This document shows, in pieces, positions 14,026-21,365 of a stretch of DNA of 23,104 bases. The notes under the pieces are model-generated. The model made no database searches, was not told where the DNA came from, and saw nothing but the letters and a program-made list of their open reading frames with translations. Position 1 is the stretch's first letter. Every line of letters begins with the position of its first letter. Made by a program: the position numbers and the translations under genes. This DNA is from a virus: the IMG/VR virus record IMGVR_UViG_3300010299_000068, positions 1 to 23,104 of that record. One strand, given 5' to 3'.

Positions 14026-14212
14026 TGATGTAGTTGGCGTTTGCTCTGAGTGTCATTCAGATCAGCCAGATAAATATATGTACAACAGCCCTTTTGCACA
14101 AGAGGGTAAGCCTGTCCCGTGCAAGTATTGTGGCGGGGTAGTTATTATTACTTATCGTGAGATTAGAAATGAGGCCTTAAAGGACTCAGATGGCGGTAGA
14201 GGAATTTCGTGA
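14006..14212 (+). CDS. Small zinc-ribbon protein
   Basis: The 68-residue product has two CxxC knuckles, Cys13-x-x-Cys16 (VCSECHSD) and Cys39-x-x-Cys42 (PCKYCGG), spaced as in a zinc ribbon. A short acidic/basic tail follows. It overlaps the primase gene by 20 bases and the polymerase start by four (GTGA), so it is wedged between the two main replication enzymes. Zinc ribbons of this size may bind DNA, RNA or a partner protein. No specific family is recognised. A replisome accessory role is inferred from place and strong translation signal. Confidence 0.75.
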   Translation: MAVENPDDVVGVCSECHSDQPDKYMYNSPFAQEGKPVPCKYCGGVVIITYREIRNEALKDSDGGRGIS

Positions 14213-17200
14213 AAAATTGGACTAATCTTCATAACCATACTGTGTACTCCATGCTTGATGGACATGGGGATATAGAGCAGTATCTGGATAGAGCTAAGAA
14301 GCTTGGTATGTCAGGTATTGCTACTACGGATCATGGAAATATACATTCTTGGTTAGATTTTTATGATGCTGGCACAGCTGTTGGTGTAAAGCCAATTCTT
14401 GGTTCTGAGCTTTATCAGGCTAGGAAAACTAGATTTGATAGAGATGAAGAGGAGCGTTCTGGCCCTGCTAAAAACGAGTGGGAGCAGCGCGGTCCTTACC
14501 ATCTGACTGTTTTAGCTAAGAATAAATCTGGTTATGATAATCTAATTAAGATATCTTCTCGCTCTTATTTAGAGGGCTATTACGTTAAACCTAGAGTTGA
14601 TCATGATCTAATTTCTCAGCATAGTGATGGTTTGATAGTTCTTTCTGGCTGTCTTAATGGTGAAGTGGCTCAAGCTCTGCTTAGAGGGGATTATGACTTT
14701 GCTCTACAGTCTGCTGCCAAAATGCAGGAGATAGTTGGTAAGGAAAACTATTTTATAGAAGTTCATAATCATGGTTTGCGTGAGCAAATCGGTATCATAT
14801 CTGATCTAGTTAAAATAGCTGAAACGATAGGTGCCAAAGTTGTTCCTTCTGGCGACTGTCATTATGTTCACCGTGAAGACGCTAAGGCACATGACATTAT
14901 GTTGTGTGTTTCTACTAACGCAACGATTCATACTGAAAATAGGTTTTCTTTTACTGGAGATAATTTTTATCTTCAGTCCTATGAAGAAATGTGTCAAACA
15001 TTCTCTGAAGAGTGGTTAAGAAACAGTATGGATGTTTGCGATATGGTTGATTTAGACTTAAGATTTGGGGAAATATATTTCCCTGATTTTCCTATACCTA
15101 CTGAAGAAACTTCTGTAGAATATTTTGAGCGACTAGCTTGGGAGGGCTTAAAGAAAAGATATGGAGATCCTTTACCTAATGATGTTATCGAACGTGCAAA
15201 GCATGAAATCAAAGTTGTTAAAGAGATGGGTTTCCCTGAATACTTTTTGGTTGTTTCCGATCTTGTTAAATGGTCTAAGAATAATGACGTAAGAGTTGGA
15301 TGGGGTAGAGGCTCTGCTGCCGGCAGTGTTCTTTCTTATGCTTTTGAGATAACGAATTTAGATCCGATTAAGTTCGGATTGATGTTTGAGCGGTTCCTTG
15401 TTGAGGGAAGAAAGTCAATGCCAGATATTGACCTTGACTTTGATGACCGATATAGAGACAAAGTTATAGATTATGCTAGAGAGAAATATGGTCACGATAG
15501 AGTTGCTCATATTTGCACCTTCAATAAGACTGGCGCTAGACAGTCTATAAGAGACGCTGCAAGAGCTCTTGGCTACGGCTTCTCTGAGGGTGACACGGTA
15601 TCTAAGCTCGTCCCTCCGCCCGTTCTAGGCATCTCTAAGACGCTCTCAGAGTGTATGGACGTAGAAGATTTCGTATCCGAATACAACTCTAATCCTGTTT
15701 CAAAAGAGATTATAGATACAGCTTTTGGCTTAGAGGGCATTGTTAGGCAGACCGGTATACACGCTGCGGGCGTAGTTATTTCTCGTGGCCCACTTGTTGA
15801 CTATCTCCCAGTCATGCAAAAGGGTTCTGACAATCCTCTGGTAACTCAGTGGGATATGGGTCGGGTAGAGCAATGTGGAATCCTTAAGATAGATTTTCTA
15901 GGTTTACGTAATTTAGGTGTTATAGATTCCTGTGTTCGCCTAGTAAAAAAGCATAGAGGTATCGATATAGATGTAGAGGATATACCTCTTGACGATGAAG
16001 TTACATACAACGAGCTTTGTAAGGGTAACTGTATCGGTGTATTCCAGTTGGAATCTTCCTCCATGCGTCAGATGATGGTTGCGCTTCAGCCAAAAAGCAT
16101 TGAAGACATAATGGCCCTGATCTCTTTGCATAGACCTGGTCCCATGGGCTCTGGTATGGACCGTGAGTATATAGATCGTAAGCATGGTCGAAGCAAAGTT
16201 ACATATGAGCACCCGAAACTCAAAGAGGTACTAGAGCCATCTTTGGGGATCATGCTGTATCAGGAGGATGTTTTAGGTGTAGCAAGAGAGCTGGCTGGTT
16301 TCACTTCAGCAGAAGCTGATGATTTAAGAAAAGTTATTGGCAAGAAGTTGATGGACAAGATACCTCAAATGAGATCTAAGTTTGTTGAAGGTTGTGTCGA
16401 GTCTTCTGATATAACTGAAACTCTTGCTAATAAAATATTCTCTGATATTGAATACTTTGGTGGCTACGGATTTAACAGAGCCCATGCCGCCAGCTATGCA
16501 ATGATCAGCTACATAACAGCTTACCTTAAATCAAACTATACCGTAGAGTATATGGCTGCTCTTATGAGTTCTGTTGTTGGAAATAAAGACAAGCAGGCTC
16601 TATATCTTTCTGACTGTAGAAAGCTGGGTATAGATGTTTTGGCTCCGTCAATTAATAGATCAAAAATAGATTTTGAAGTCATTGATAAATCTACAATTAT
16701 TTTTGGTTTGTCAGCTGTAAGTGGTATTGGACATTCTATAGCAGAAGCGATTGTTGGTTGTCAGGATGATGATCATCCTTTTGAAAATATATTTGACTTC
16801 TTTAGAAGATGTGATCCAGTTGTTTTAAAGAAAAGTACTTTAGAGCATTTGGTTCGAGCCGGAGCTTTTGATGAGCTTCTTATAGAAGATGCGCCAGAGG
16901 TTGGTAGATTAAGTGAGCTTGAAGTCTTAGAGTCAGAAAAGGATGAGCTTGGTATATATGTTACGGATCACCCGGTTGCAGGCATATGGGATATTCTTTA
17001 CAAGAAGATTGATTGTGAGATTATAAATCTTGATGAGCAAGAAGCAGGTTCTCATATAAGAGTTGGCGGAATAGTTACATCAGTTAAAAACATTACGACC
17101 AAAAAGGGTCATAAGATGTATAAGATTGTTTTAGAAGACATATCTTCTGATGTTGAAGTTATTATATTTCCCCGCGATGCAAAGAAGCTGACAAGAGAAA

Positions 17201-17529
17201 TACAAAAAGGTGATATATATATTATATCTGGAAACGTTGTTAAAGAAGGCGACGACGAGAATGCCCTAAACAAGTTATATTATTCTTCTTGTGAGCAGAT
17301 TGATTCTCATATGATGTCTTCTGGTAGAGCAATGGTTTTTGAGGTAGATAAAGCACTCTCTGCCTCGGTTGTAGAAAAGATTTATGATATAATTAGTTCT
17401 GCAAGAGGTGATAGACCTGTGTTTTTGCAGGTTAATGAGGGTCGCCACAAATATTTGTATAAGTTTAATTTAGATGCTTCTCCTAAGGTTGAAGAATCTA
17501 TTAATAGTATTATAAGCCTGGAGGTATAA
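14209..17529 (+). CDS. dnaE: DNA polymerase III alpha subunit (DnaE type) with intact PHP proofreading domain
   Basis: GTG at 14209, with GGTAGAGGA upstream, gives 1106 residues. The N-terminal PHP domain keeps all nine metal ligands known from the self-proofreading mycobacterial DnaE1: His8, His10, Asp17, His42, Glu67, His98, Cys148, Asp216 and His218. The polymerase core has GWGRGSAAGS near 364-373, PDIDLDFDD at 405-413 with catalytic Asp406 and Asp408, and KIDFLGLRNLG at 560-570 with Asp562. HRPGPMGSG follows at 641-649. Helix-hairpin-helix and OB-fold regions follow (OB strand IRVGGIVTSVKN at 950-961). Between GAFD (885-888) and LGIYVTDHP (914-922) only 25 residues remain, where bacterial enzymes carry a longer segment with the clamp-binding motif. 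It copies phage DNA with the helicase and primase encoded upstream. No separate proofreading subunit is seen here. Confidence 0.95.
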   Translation: MKNWTNLHNHTVYSMLDGHGDIEQYLDRAKKLGMSGIATTDHGNIHSWLDFYDAGTAVGVKPILGSELYQARKTRFDRDEEERSGPAKNEWEQRGPYHLTVLAKNKSGYDNLIKISSRSYLEGYYVKPRVDHDLISQHSDGLIVLSGCLNGEVAQALLRGDYDFALQSAAKMQEIVGKENYFIEVHNHGLREQIGIISDLVKIAETIGAKVVPSGDCHYVHREDAKAHDIMLCVSTNATIHTENRFSFTGDNFYLQSYEEMCQTFSEEWLRNSMDVCDMVDLDLRFGEIYFPDFPIPTEETSVEYFERLAWEGLKKRYGDPLPNDVIERAKHEIKVVKEMGFPEYFLVVSDLVKWSKNNDVRVGWGRGSAAGSVLSYAFEITNLDPIKFGLMFERFLVEGRKSMPDIDLDFDDRYRDKVIDYAREKYGHDRVAHICTFNKTGARQSIRDAARALGYGFSEGDTVSKLVPPPVLGISKTLSECMDVEDFVSEYNSNPVSKEIIDTAFGLEGIVRQTGIHAAGVVISRGPLVDYLPVMQKGSDNPLVTQWDMGRVEQCGILKIDFLGLRNLGVIDSCVRLVKKHRGIDIDVEDIPLDDEVTYNELCKGNCIGVFQLESSSMRQMMVALQPKSIEDIMALISLHRPGPMGSGMDREYIDRKHGRSKVTYEHPKLKEVLEPSLGIMLYQEDVLGVARELAGFTSAEADDLRKVIGKKLMDKIPQMRSKFVEGCVESSDITETLANKIFSDIEYFGGYGFNRAHAASYAMISYITAYLKSNYTVEYMAALMSSVVGNKDKQALYLSDCRKLGIDVLAPSINRSKIDFEVIDKSTIIFGLSAVSGIGHSIAEAIVGCQDDDHPFENIFDFFRRCDPVVLKKSTLEHLVRAGAFDELLIEDAPEVGRLSELEVLESEKDELGIYVTDHPVAGIWDILYKKIDCEIINLDEQEAGSHIRVGGIVTSVKNITTKKGHKMYKIVLEDISSDVEVIIFPRDAKKLTREIQKGDIYIISGNVVKEGDDENALNKLYYSSCEQIDSHMMSSGRAMVFEVDKALSASVVEKIYDIISSARGDRPVFLQVNEGRHKYLYKFNLDASPKVEESINSIISLEV

Positions 17530-17894
17530 TGGCTGCTAAAGGAACGTACAGAAATCCTTCAACAAGAGATTGTTGGAGATTTTGCAATTCATGCAATCGT
17601 TGCGCAGACAAAGGTAAGTATGCTAAGTGTGCGGACTGTAGTGGTAGATATGACCCTGAGGGGCGCATAGATGCTGATAGAGATGATTACTGTGATTGTA
17701 CTAGTGGTGTTTTAAGATGGAAGACTCAGCAGGGTCGTTTAATTATAACGCGCTTTAAGACTAATCCCTTTAAGGGTGAGGTTAGGTATCAGAAGAAGTC
17801 TGAGGATGAAAGAGACTGGGACTCTTACGTTAATGATATGCGTGAGAAGTTGAATGATCCTAACTGGAATCCTATTACGATATACGAGGAGTGA
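17529..17894 (+). CDS. Cysteine-rich putative zinc-binding protein
   Basis: The ATG overlaps the DnaE stop by one base and GGAGGT lies three bases upstream. The product is 121 residues. The first half carries eight cysteines: Cys15, Cys19, Cys22, Cys25, Cys34, Cys37, Cys55 and Cys57. They are grouped so that two zinc sites are likely. The second half is basic then acidic, with RLIITRFKTNPFKGEVRYQ and a DWDSYVNDMREKL helix. No family is recognised. Its place behind the polymerase gene suggests a nucleic-acid or protein-binding accessory factor. Confidence 0.7.
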   Translation: MAAKGTYRNPSTRDCWRFCNSCNRCADKGKYAKCADCSGRYDPEGRIDADRDDYCDCTSGVLRWKTQQGRLIITRFKTNPFKGEVRYQKKSEDERDWDSYVNDMREKLNDPNWNPITIYEE

Positions 17895-17896
17895 TT

Positions 17897-18103
17897 ATGA
17901 ATAATTTTATTATTAATAAGATGAAGAAGGGCAATGTCACTATTGCCGAGTATGCAGATCCTAATACGAATGAACCAATTAAGACGTTTGTTTCTTGTGG
18001 GATTATGGGTTTTTATGCTGATGAGCAAGAAATGCACGATTTACGACTTCTTTTAGATTACTATATGAATATAGAAAGTATTTCAGATATCACTTTTAGT
18101 TAG
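17897..18103 (+). CDS. Small hypothetical protein
   Basis: ATG at 17897 is chosen because CGAGGAG lies six to seven bases upstream. An in-frame GTG at 17891 would sit directly on that site. The 68-residue product has two beta-like stretches (NVTIAEYADP and KTFVSCGIMGFYA), then an acidic helix EQEMHDLRLLLDYYM. It appears soluble. No family is recognised. Confidence 0.65.
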   Translation: MNNFIINKMKKGNVTIAEYADPNTNEPIKTFVSCGIMGFYADEQEMHDLRLLLDYYMNIESISDITFS

Positions 18104-18114
18104 GGGGTGTTATT

Positions 18115-18282
18115 GTGTGGCCTTATTTGGAAGATGATTTTATGGAGATCGGTGATACTGGCTGGGTTCCAGTCGGTGAAGGATCTTTTAGAAATAAGTA
18201 TAATGGACATTTCTTAGATGAAATTGGTAGAGAGTTTGATGAGAGCGGCCAGTTGATCTTTGATCCAAATGAATTAAATTAG
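18115..18282 (+). CDS. Small acidic hypothetical protein, GTG start
   Basis: GTG at 18115 is preceded by AGGGGGTG with five to six bases spacing, a strong site that would otherwise be unexplained. The frame runs 55 codons to TAG at 18280-18282. The product starts MWPYLEDDFMEIGDTGW and is rich in Gly, Asp and Glu with several aromatic residues. It fills the gap between its neighbours exactly, and its stop overlaps the ribosome site of the next gene. No family is recognised. Confidence 0.7.
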   Translation: MWPYLEDDFMEIGDTGWVPVGEGSFRNKYNGHFLDEIGREFDESGQLIFDPNELN

Positions 18283-18290
18283 GAGTTGTA

Positions 18291-19079
18291 TTGTCAATAC
18301 CCGTTAAGAATTATGATGATTTAACTGATTTAGAAAAACTTGGTTTAGTAGATTTTTCTTATTCTAGAATAGACACATATAAGATGTGTCCTGCTAAATA
18401 TTTTTATTCCTATATTTCTAAAGAGCCCAGGCAGTTTGCTCCTGCCGCAGTTCTTGGTAATATTGTTCATGAAGTATTTGAAAACGTTTTGGAAAAAGAT
18501 AAACGTTTAGATCATCAAGAATTGAAAGTAGAATATAGTAAAACTATTCCTGTTTGGGACCCTAAGAATCAGATACCACAAGCACTGCTTGATGCCGGCA
18601 ATGTGATTATCGATGAGTTTTATGATCAAAACTTTGATAAGACTTTTAATATATATGAAAAAGAATTAGGTTTTGATTTAATAATAGGATCTTATAGAGT
18701 TAGAGGTTTTATAGATAGAGTCGATATTGAAGACGATGTAGTCCATATCGTAGACTATAAAACTGGTAAGTGGGAAGTGTCACCAAAGGATATACCCACG
18801 AATCTTCAGCTTGGTATTTATGCTCTGGCTATGAAGAATATGTTCCCTGACAAGGACGTCTATGCCGAGCTCTATTATCTAAGGTCAGGCAGAAAAAAGG
18901 GTCACCTTTTTACTGACGATGATGTTGAGGATGTAAAGGTTCGTCTTATCAGAGAGATGAATAATATCGTGCACGACACTAATTTTACGCCCACTTCTAA
19001 TACTAGGGTTTGTTCTTTTTGCGATCACGCAGCTTCTGGTGCGTGTGGAACCGGAGTTTTTAGAAATAGAAACAGGTAA
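18291..19079 (+). CDS. Cas4/RecB-like PD-(D/E)XK exonuclease with 4Fe-4S cluster
   Basis: The start is TTG at 18291, five bases after AGGAG. The 262-residue protein has a complete active site: His60 (GNIVHEVFE), Asp142 (FIDRVD), Asp155-Tyr-Lys157 (VDYKTGKW) and Gln173 with Tyr177 (LQLGIYALA). Cys33 (YKMCPAKYFYSY) plus Cys241, Cys244 and Cys252 match the Cas4/AddB-type iron-sulfur staple. Such enzymes degrade single-stranded DNA ends. In phages they act in recombination, DNA processing or degradation of host DNA. There is no Cas1 or CRISPR array here, so a CRISPR adaptation role is not supported. The gene ends the replication transcript just before a bidirectional terminator. Confidence 0.9.
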   Translation: MSIPVKNYDDLTDLEKLGLVDFSYSRIDTYKMCPAKYFYSYISKEPRQFAPAAVLGNIVHEVFENVLEKDKRLDHQELKVEYSKTIPVWDPKNQIPQALLDAGNVIIDEFYDQNFDKTFNIYEKELGFDLIIGSYRVRGFIDRVDIEDDVVHIVDYKTGKWEVSPKDIPTNLQLGIYALAMKNMFPDKDVYAELYYLRSGRKKGHLFTDDDVEDVKVRLIREMNNIVHDTNFTPTSNTRVCSFCDHAASGACGTGVFRNRNR

Positions 19080-19082
19080 TAA

Positions 19083-19116
19083 AAAAGAGGGGGCCGGTTT
19101 CCCGACCCCCTCTTTT
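19083..19116. terminator. Bidirectional intrinsic terminator between convergent genes
   Basis: AAAAGAGGGGG at 19083-19093 pairs perfectly with CCCCCTCTTTT at 19106-19116. An inner CGG/CCG stem with a TTTC loop extends it beyond one mismatch. The T-run on each strand lets it stop transcripts from the left nuclease gene and from the minus-strand gene on the right. Confidence 0.92.
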
Positions 19117-19128
19117 AAGGGTTTGGTA

Positions 19129-19302
19129 TCAGAAGTCTTCGACTGGATTGTCGATTGAATCCTGAACCAGATCAAACTCGTCAAACTCGGTTACGAGCTT
19201 AACAGCGCGCTCGTGGCTAAAGCCCATGTTCAGTAGATCATCGATTGTCTGCTCGTTGATCTGCTGAATAACGCTGTTGGTGATGAGTGAAAGTGTGTTC
19301 AT
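19129..19302 (-). CDS. Small UBA-like protein, the only minus-strand gene
   Basis: On the minus strand, ATG (complement of 19300-19302) opens a 57-residue frame ending TGA at 19131-19129. AAAGGAAAG lies about 11 bases upstream. The product starts MNTLSLITNSVIQQINEQ. Its middle, IDDLLNMGFSHERAVKLV, has the M-G-F loop and helix spacing of UBA/TS-N/CUE three-helix bundles. The C-terminus is acidic (DNPVEDF). Codons are C/G-ending (AAC, CTC, ATC, CGC, GAG), unlike surrounding genes, which suggests high expression. It ends 12 bases before a bidirectional terminator and starts beside a + strand promoter. Function is unknown. UBA-like bundles in bacteria mainly bind other proteins, as in EF-Ts. Confidence 0.8.
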   Translation of the reverse strand: MNTLSLITNSVIQQINEQTIDDLLNMGFSHERAVKLVTEFDEFDLVQDSIDNPVEDF

Positions 19303-19324
19303 TTTTTCTTCTTTCCTTTATTGT

Positions 19325-19353
19325 TTGTGTTTACTTAAAAAATGTTGTATAAT
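19325..19353 (+). promoter_or_regulatory. Sigma70-like promoter for the right-hand operon
   Basis: TTGTGT at 19325-19330 and TATAAT at 19348-19353 are separated by 17 bases. Transcription would start near 19360 and run into the gene at 19392. The region lies between divergent genes, and the gene downstream has no other source of transcription because of the terminator at 19083-19116. The leftward gene must have its own promoter in the same 90 bases, but I could not assign it. Confidence 0.65.
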
Positions 19354-19391
19354 AAAGGTACTTGCAATTTCACGAGTGATAGGATACCACA

Positions 19392-19958
19392 ATGGAACCA
19401 TATGTTGTCAAGTCCAAGGACTTTTTTTTGGAAAAATCTTCCTTCGTTAAGCATCCGAACCTCAATAATATCAGAAACAAGTCGATGGATCAAGAGATTC
19501 TCGAACATGACGGGGTAGTTAAGAGGAGTGCTGGTAATGCGTACAGATATACCAGGACTGGATTCAGGAAGGATATAGGTCTGAATGTTAGATCTAGTTG
19601 GGAAGCAAATTTTGTTCGTGTTTTAAATATATATAAAATAGAGTTTGATTTTGAACCTACTGTTTTTGCTTTTCCTATTAAGAGGGGAACTAAAGCTTAC
19701 ACTCCAGATTTTTTTCTAGGGAACAATTCTGATTGGATAGAGGTTAAAGGATACTTAGATGATAAAAGTAAAATTAAACTAAAAAGATTTAAGAGGTATT
19801 ATCCAGATGAGTTTTCTAGACTTACTTGTGTTATTGGAAAGTATTCCAAGGCAGCAAGAGAATTTATGGCAGAGATAGAAGTTCCGGCTGTTGTTTATTA
19901 TGAGGATATCAGAGATGAGTATGCAGAATATATTATAAATTGGGAAGGTAAAAAATGA
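19392..19958 (+). CDS. PD-(D/E)XK endonuclease, T7 endonuclease I (Holliday junction resolvase)-like
   Basis: The 188-residue protein has an N-terminal basic region and then a compact nuclease core. VRSSWEANFVRVL at 66-78 holds Glu71. FDFEPTVFAFP is the strand before YTPDFFLGN at 103-111 with Asp106. WIEVKGYL at 115-122 supplies Glu117 and Lys119. This order (S-x-x-E, Y-E/D-F-E-P, Y-T-P-D-F-L, E-V-K-G-Y) matches phage T7 gp3-type resolvases, which cut branched DNA. A related family of TnsA-like or repair nucleases is an alternative. It is the first gene of the right-hand operon, downstream of its own promoter, and overlaps the sigma gene by an ATGA junction. A role in resolving replication or packaging intermediates is likely. 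Confidence 0.8.
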   Translation: MEPYVVKSKDFFLEKSSFVKHPNLNNIRNKSMDQEILEHDGVVKRSAGNAYRYTRTGFRKDIGLNVRSSWEANFVRVLNIYKIEFDFEPTVFAFPIKRGTKAYTPDFFLGNNSDWIEVKGYLDDKSKIKLKRFKRYYPDEFSRLTCVIGKYSKAAREFMAEIEVPAVVYYEDIRDEYAEYIINWEGKK

Positions 19959-20839
19959 CCGAGACAAAAACAAAAGATAAGGCTAAGCCTAAAAAAAGTT
20001 ATAAGGAACAGTATTATTCTTTAGATGAAGAAGAAATGCAGGAGCTAATCAGGCTTGCCAAAACTGGCTCATCTAAACATCAAGAAGAATTGCTTAAAGT
20101 CTTCAGCAATTTTCTTACTAAATATTCTTCTCTTCTTTTTTATGGTAAGTATAATTTAAATGATTATGATATCCGAAGGTTTGTCTCTCTTTTTATAAAA
20201 GATCCTGGTACTCGTTTTTCTTTAATGAAACAAAAGTTTACTCCAGCCGTAATTAAAAATGTTAACGAGTGCATGAGGGGTATTCACTATATGGCAAGAA
20301 GGTATGGTGACGAAGAAGACATTAAGCAGACTGTATATATGACTTTCTTTCAGTGTATAAACAGATATGAAAGAAAGGGTAGTATACCTTTTAGTGGTTT
20401 TCTTTATAGTTATTTTTTCTATTTATTAAAGAAAAATGTAGATGTTTTTCTTATCGATCAGTTGGGTAGGAAAACGTTCCCGTTGCTAGCCGATGAGTCT
20501 ACTGGTGATGAAGATTCTGAAGAGAAGCATGTTGGATTTAAGGCTGACCCGGTAGAGTATAGTTTAGAACAGATGCTGGCGGCAGATAAGATAGATGAAT
20601 TCTGGGTCATGGGTGAGTCAAACATGGTTCCGTTTGATAGACTAACGGTTCAAGAGCGGCAGCTTTTGAAGTGGAGGTATGTTGATGGGCACCGGTCAAG
20701 TCAGATATCTCAAAAAATAAATGAACATCCCAATACTGTTCGTGAGCATCTGGTTAAGATACGCAGCAAGATCAAAGATGCTATAATTGAGTGTGATCTC
20801 GAAGAGTATGTGACACTGATAGACATGGAGAAGTCTTAA
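19955..20839 (+). CDS. Sigma-70 family RNA polymerase sigma factor
   Basis: The 294-residue protein has a region 2-like helical domain containing YGDEEDIKQTVYMTFFQCINRYE at 117-139, then a SGFLYSYFFYLLKKN helix. A C-terminal region 4 follows: LTVQERQLLKWRYVDGHRSSQISQKINEHPNTVREHLVKIRSKIKDA at about 230-276, with a clear helix-turn-helix. A region 2 extension (about 60-110) and a long acidic linker (180-215) separate the domains. It probably replaces the host sigma to transcribe phage middle or late genes. Its targets are unknown, and the AT-rich promoters in this window look host sigma-like. The N-terminus is very Lys-rich. Confidence 0.87.
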   Translation: MTETKTKDKAKPKKSYKEQYYSLDEEEMQELIRLAKTGSSKHQEELLKVFSNFLTKYSSLLFYGKYNLNDYDIRRFVSLFIKDPGTRFSLMKQKFTPAVIKNVNECMRGIHYMARRYGDEEDIKQTVYMTFFQCINRYERKGSIPFSGFLYSYFFYLLKKNVDVFLIDQLGRKTFPLLADESTGDEDSEEKHVGFKADPVEYSLEQMLAADKIDEFWVMGESNMVPFDRLTVQERQLLKWRYVDGHRSSQISQKINEHPNTVREHLVKIRSKIKDAIIECDLEEYVTLIDMEKS

Positions 20840-21354
20840 TGAACTTACAGTCTGTTGATAAGATCCAGGAGCTTTTATCAAGTTTTCTGGGTCCTCAGCT
20901 AAACGAAATAGTTACAGCCTACGCAGATGTCGATAGGCAACATATGTACTATGTGGAGATACCAGAGTCTGATGTGGTGGACTTGGGTATAGAAAACTTG
21001 GCTTCTCTAGTTGCTCGATCTTCGAACGTTTACGGTCGTGCTGCCAGATTTGCTGGCATAGCTAGGGCTCAGTACAAGATGCTTGAGGGTGCGTACAAGA
21101 AGGTTTATAAATCCAACAAGGTTGGCAGAAACGAAGATGAAAGAGAAGCTAACGCTATGAGTGCGGCCGAAGATGAGTATTCAGCTTTGGTTGTTTGCGA
21201 GGCTGTTGTACATCTTGCCGAGTCTATAGAGACTGCTGCAAGAATCGCTTCTGAGTCTTCTAGGAAGCTTATGGATAAGGTGCAGTCTATGCAGATAGCT
21301 TCTTATAGAGAAGAAAAAGGTTCTTATCTTGATTCAGATTTTAATACATATTAA
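20839..21354 (+). CDS. Helical protein, possible UvsY-like recombination mediator
   Basis: The 171-residue product starts in a one-base stop/start overlap with the sigma gene. Residues 55-160 form a long run of Ala/Arg/Lys/Glu-rich helices (for example ARFAGIARAQYKMLEGAYKKVYK and VVCEAVVHLAESIETAARIASESSRKL). A polar, basic loop near 109-122 (KSNKVGRNEDEREAN) lies in the middle. The spacing of helix, basic loop, acidic turn and second long helix resembles phage UvsY-type mediators, which load recombinase onto ssDNA. The similarity is by eye and weak. A RecA/UvsX partner is not in the window. It could also be a ssDNA-binding or structural helical protein. Confidence 0.6.
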   Translation: MNLQSVDKIQELLSSFLGPQLNEIVTAYADVDRQHMYYVEIPESDVVDLGIENLASLVARSSNVYGRAARFAGIARAQYKMLEGAYKKVYKSNKVGRNEDEREANAMSAAEDEYSALVVCEAVVHLAESIETAARIASESSRKLMDKVQSMQIASYREEKGSYLDSDFNTY

Positions 21355-21365
21355 TAGGAGTCACA

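Noticed and set aside
15846-16212. Minus-strand frames inside the polymerase gene
   Set aside because: They are shadows of DnaE codons, with no start signal and no recognisable protein features.
18291-19079. CRISPR-associated Cas4 and a CRISPR system
   Set aside because: The protein has Cas4/RecB features, but there is no Cas1, Cas2 or repeat-spacer array in the window. Such nucleases are common in phage replication modules.
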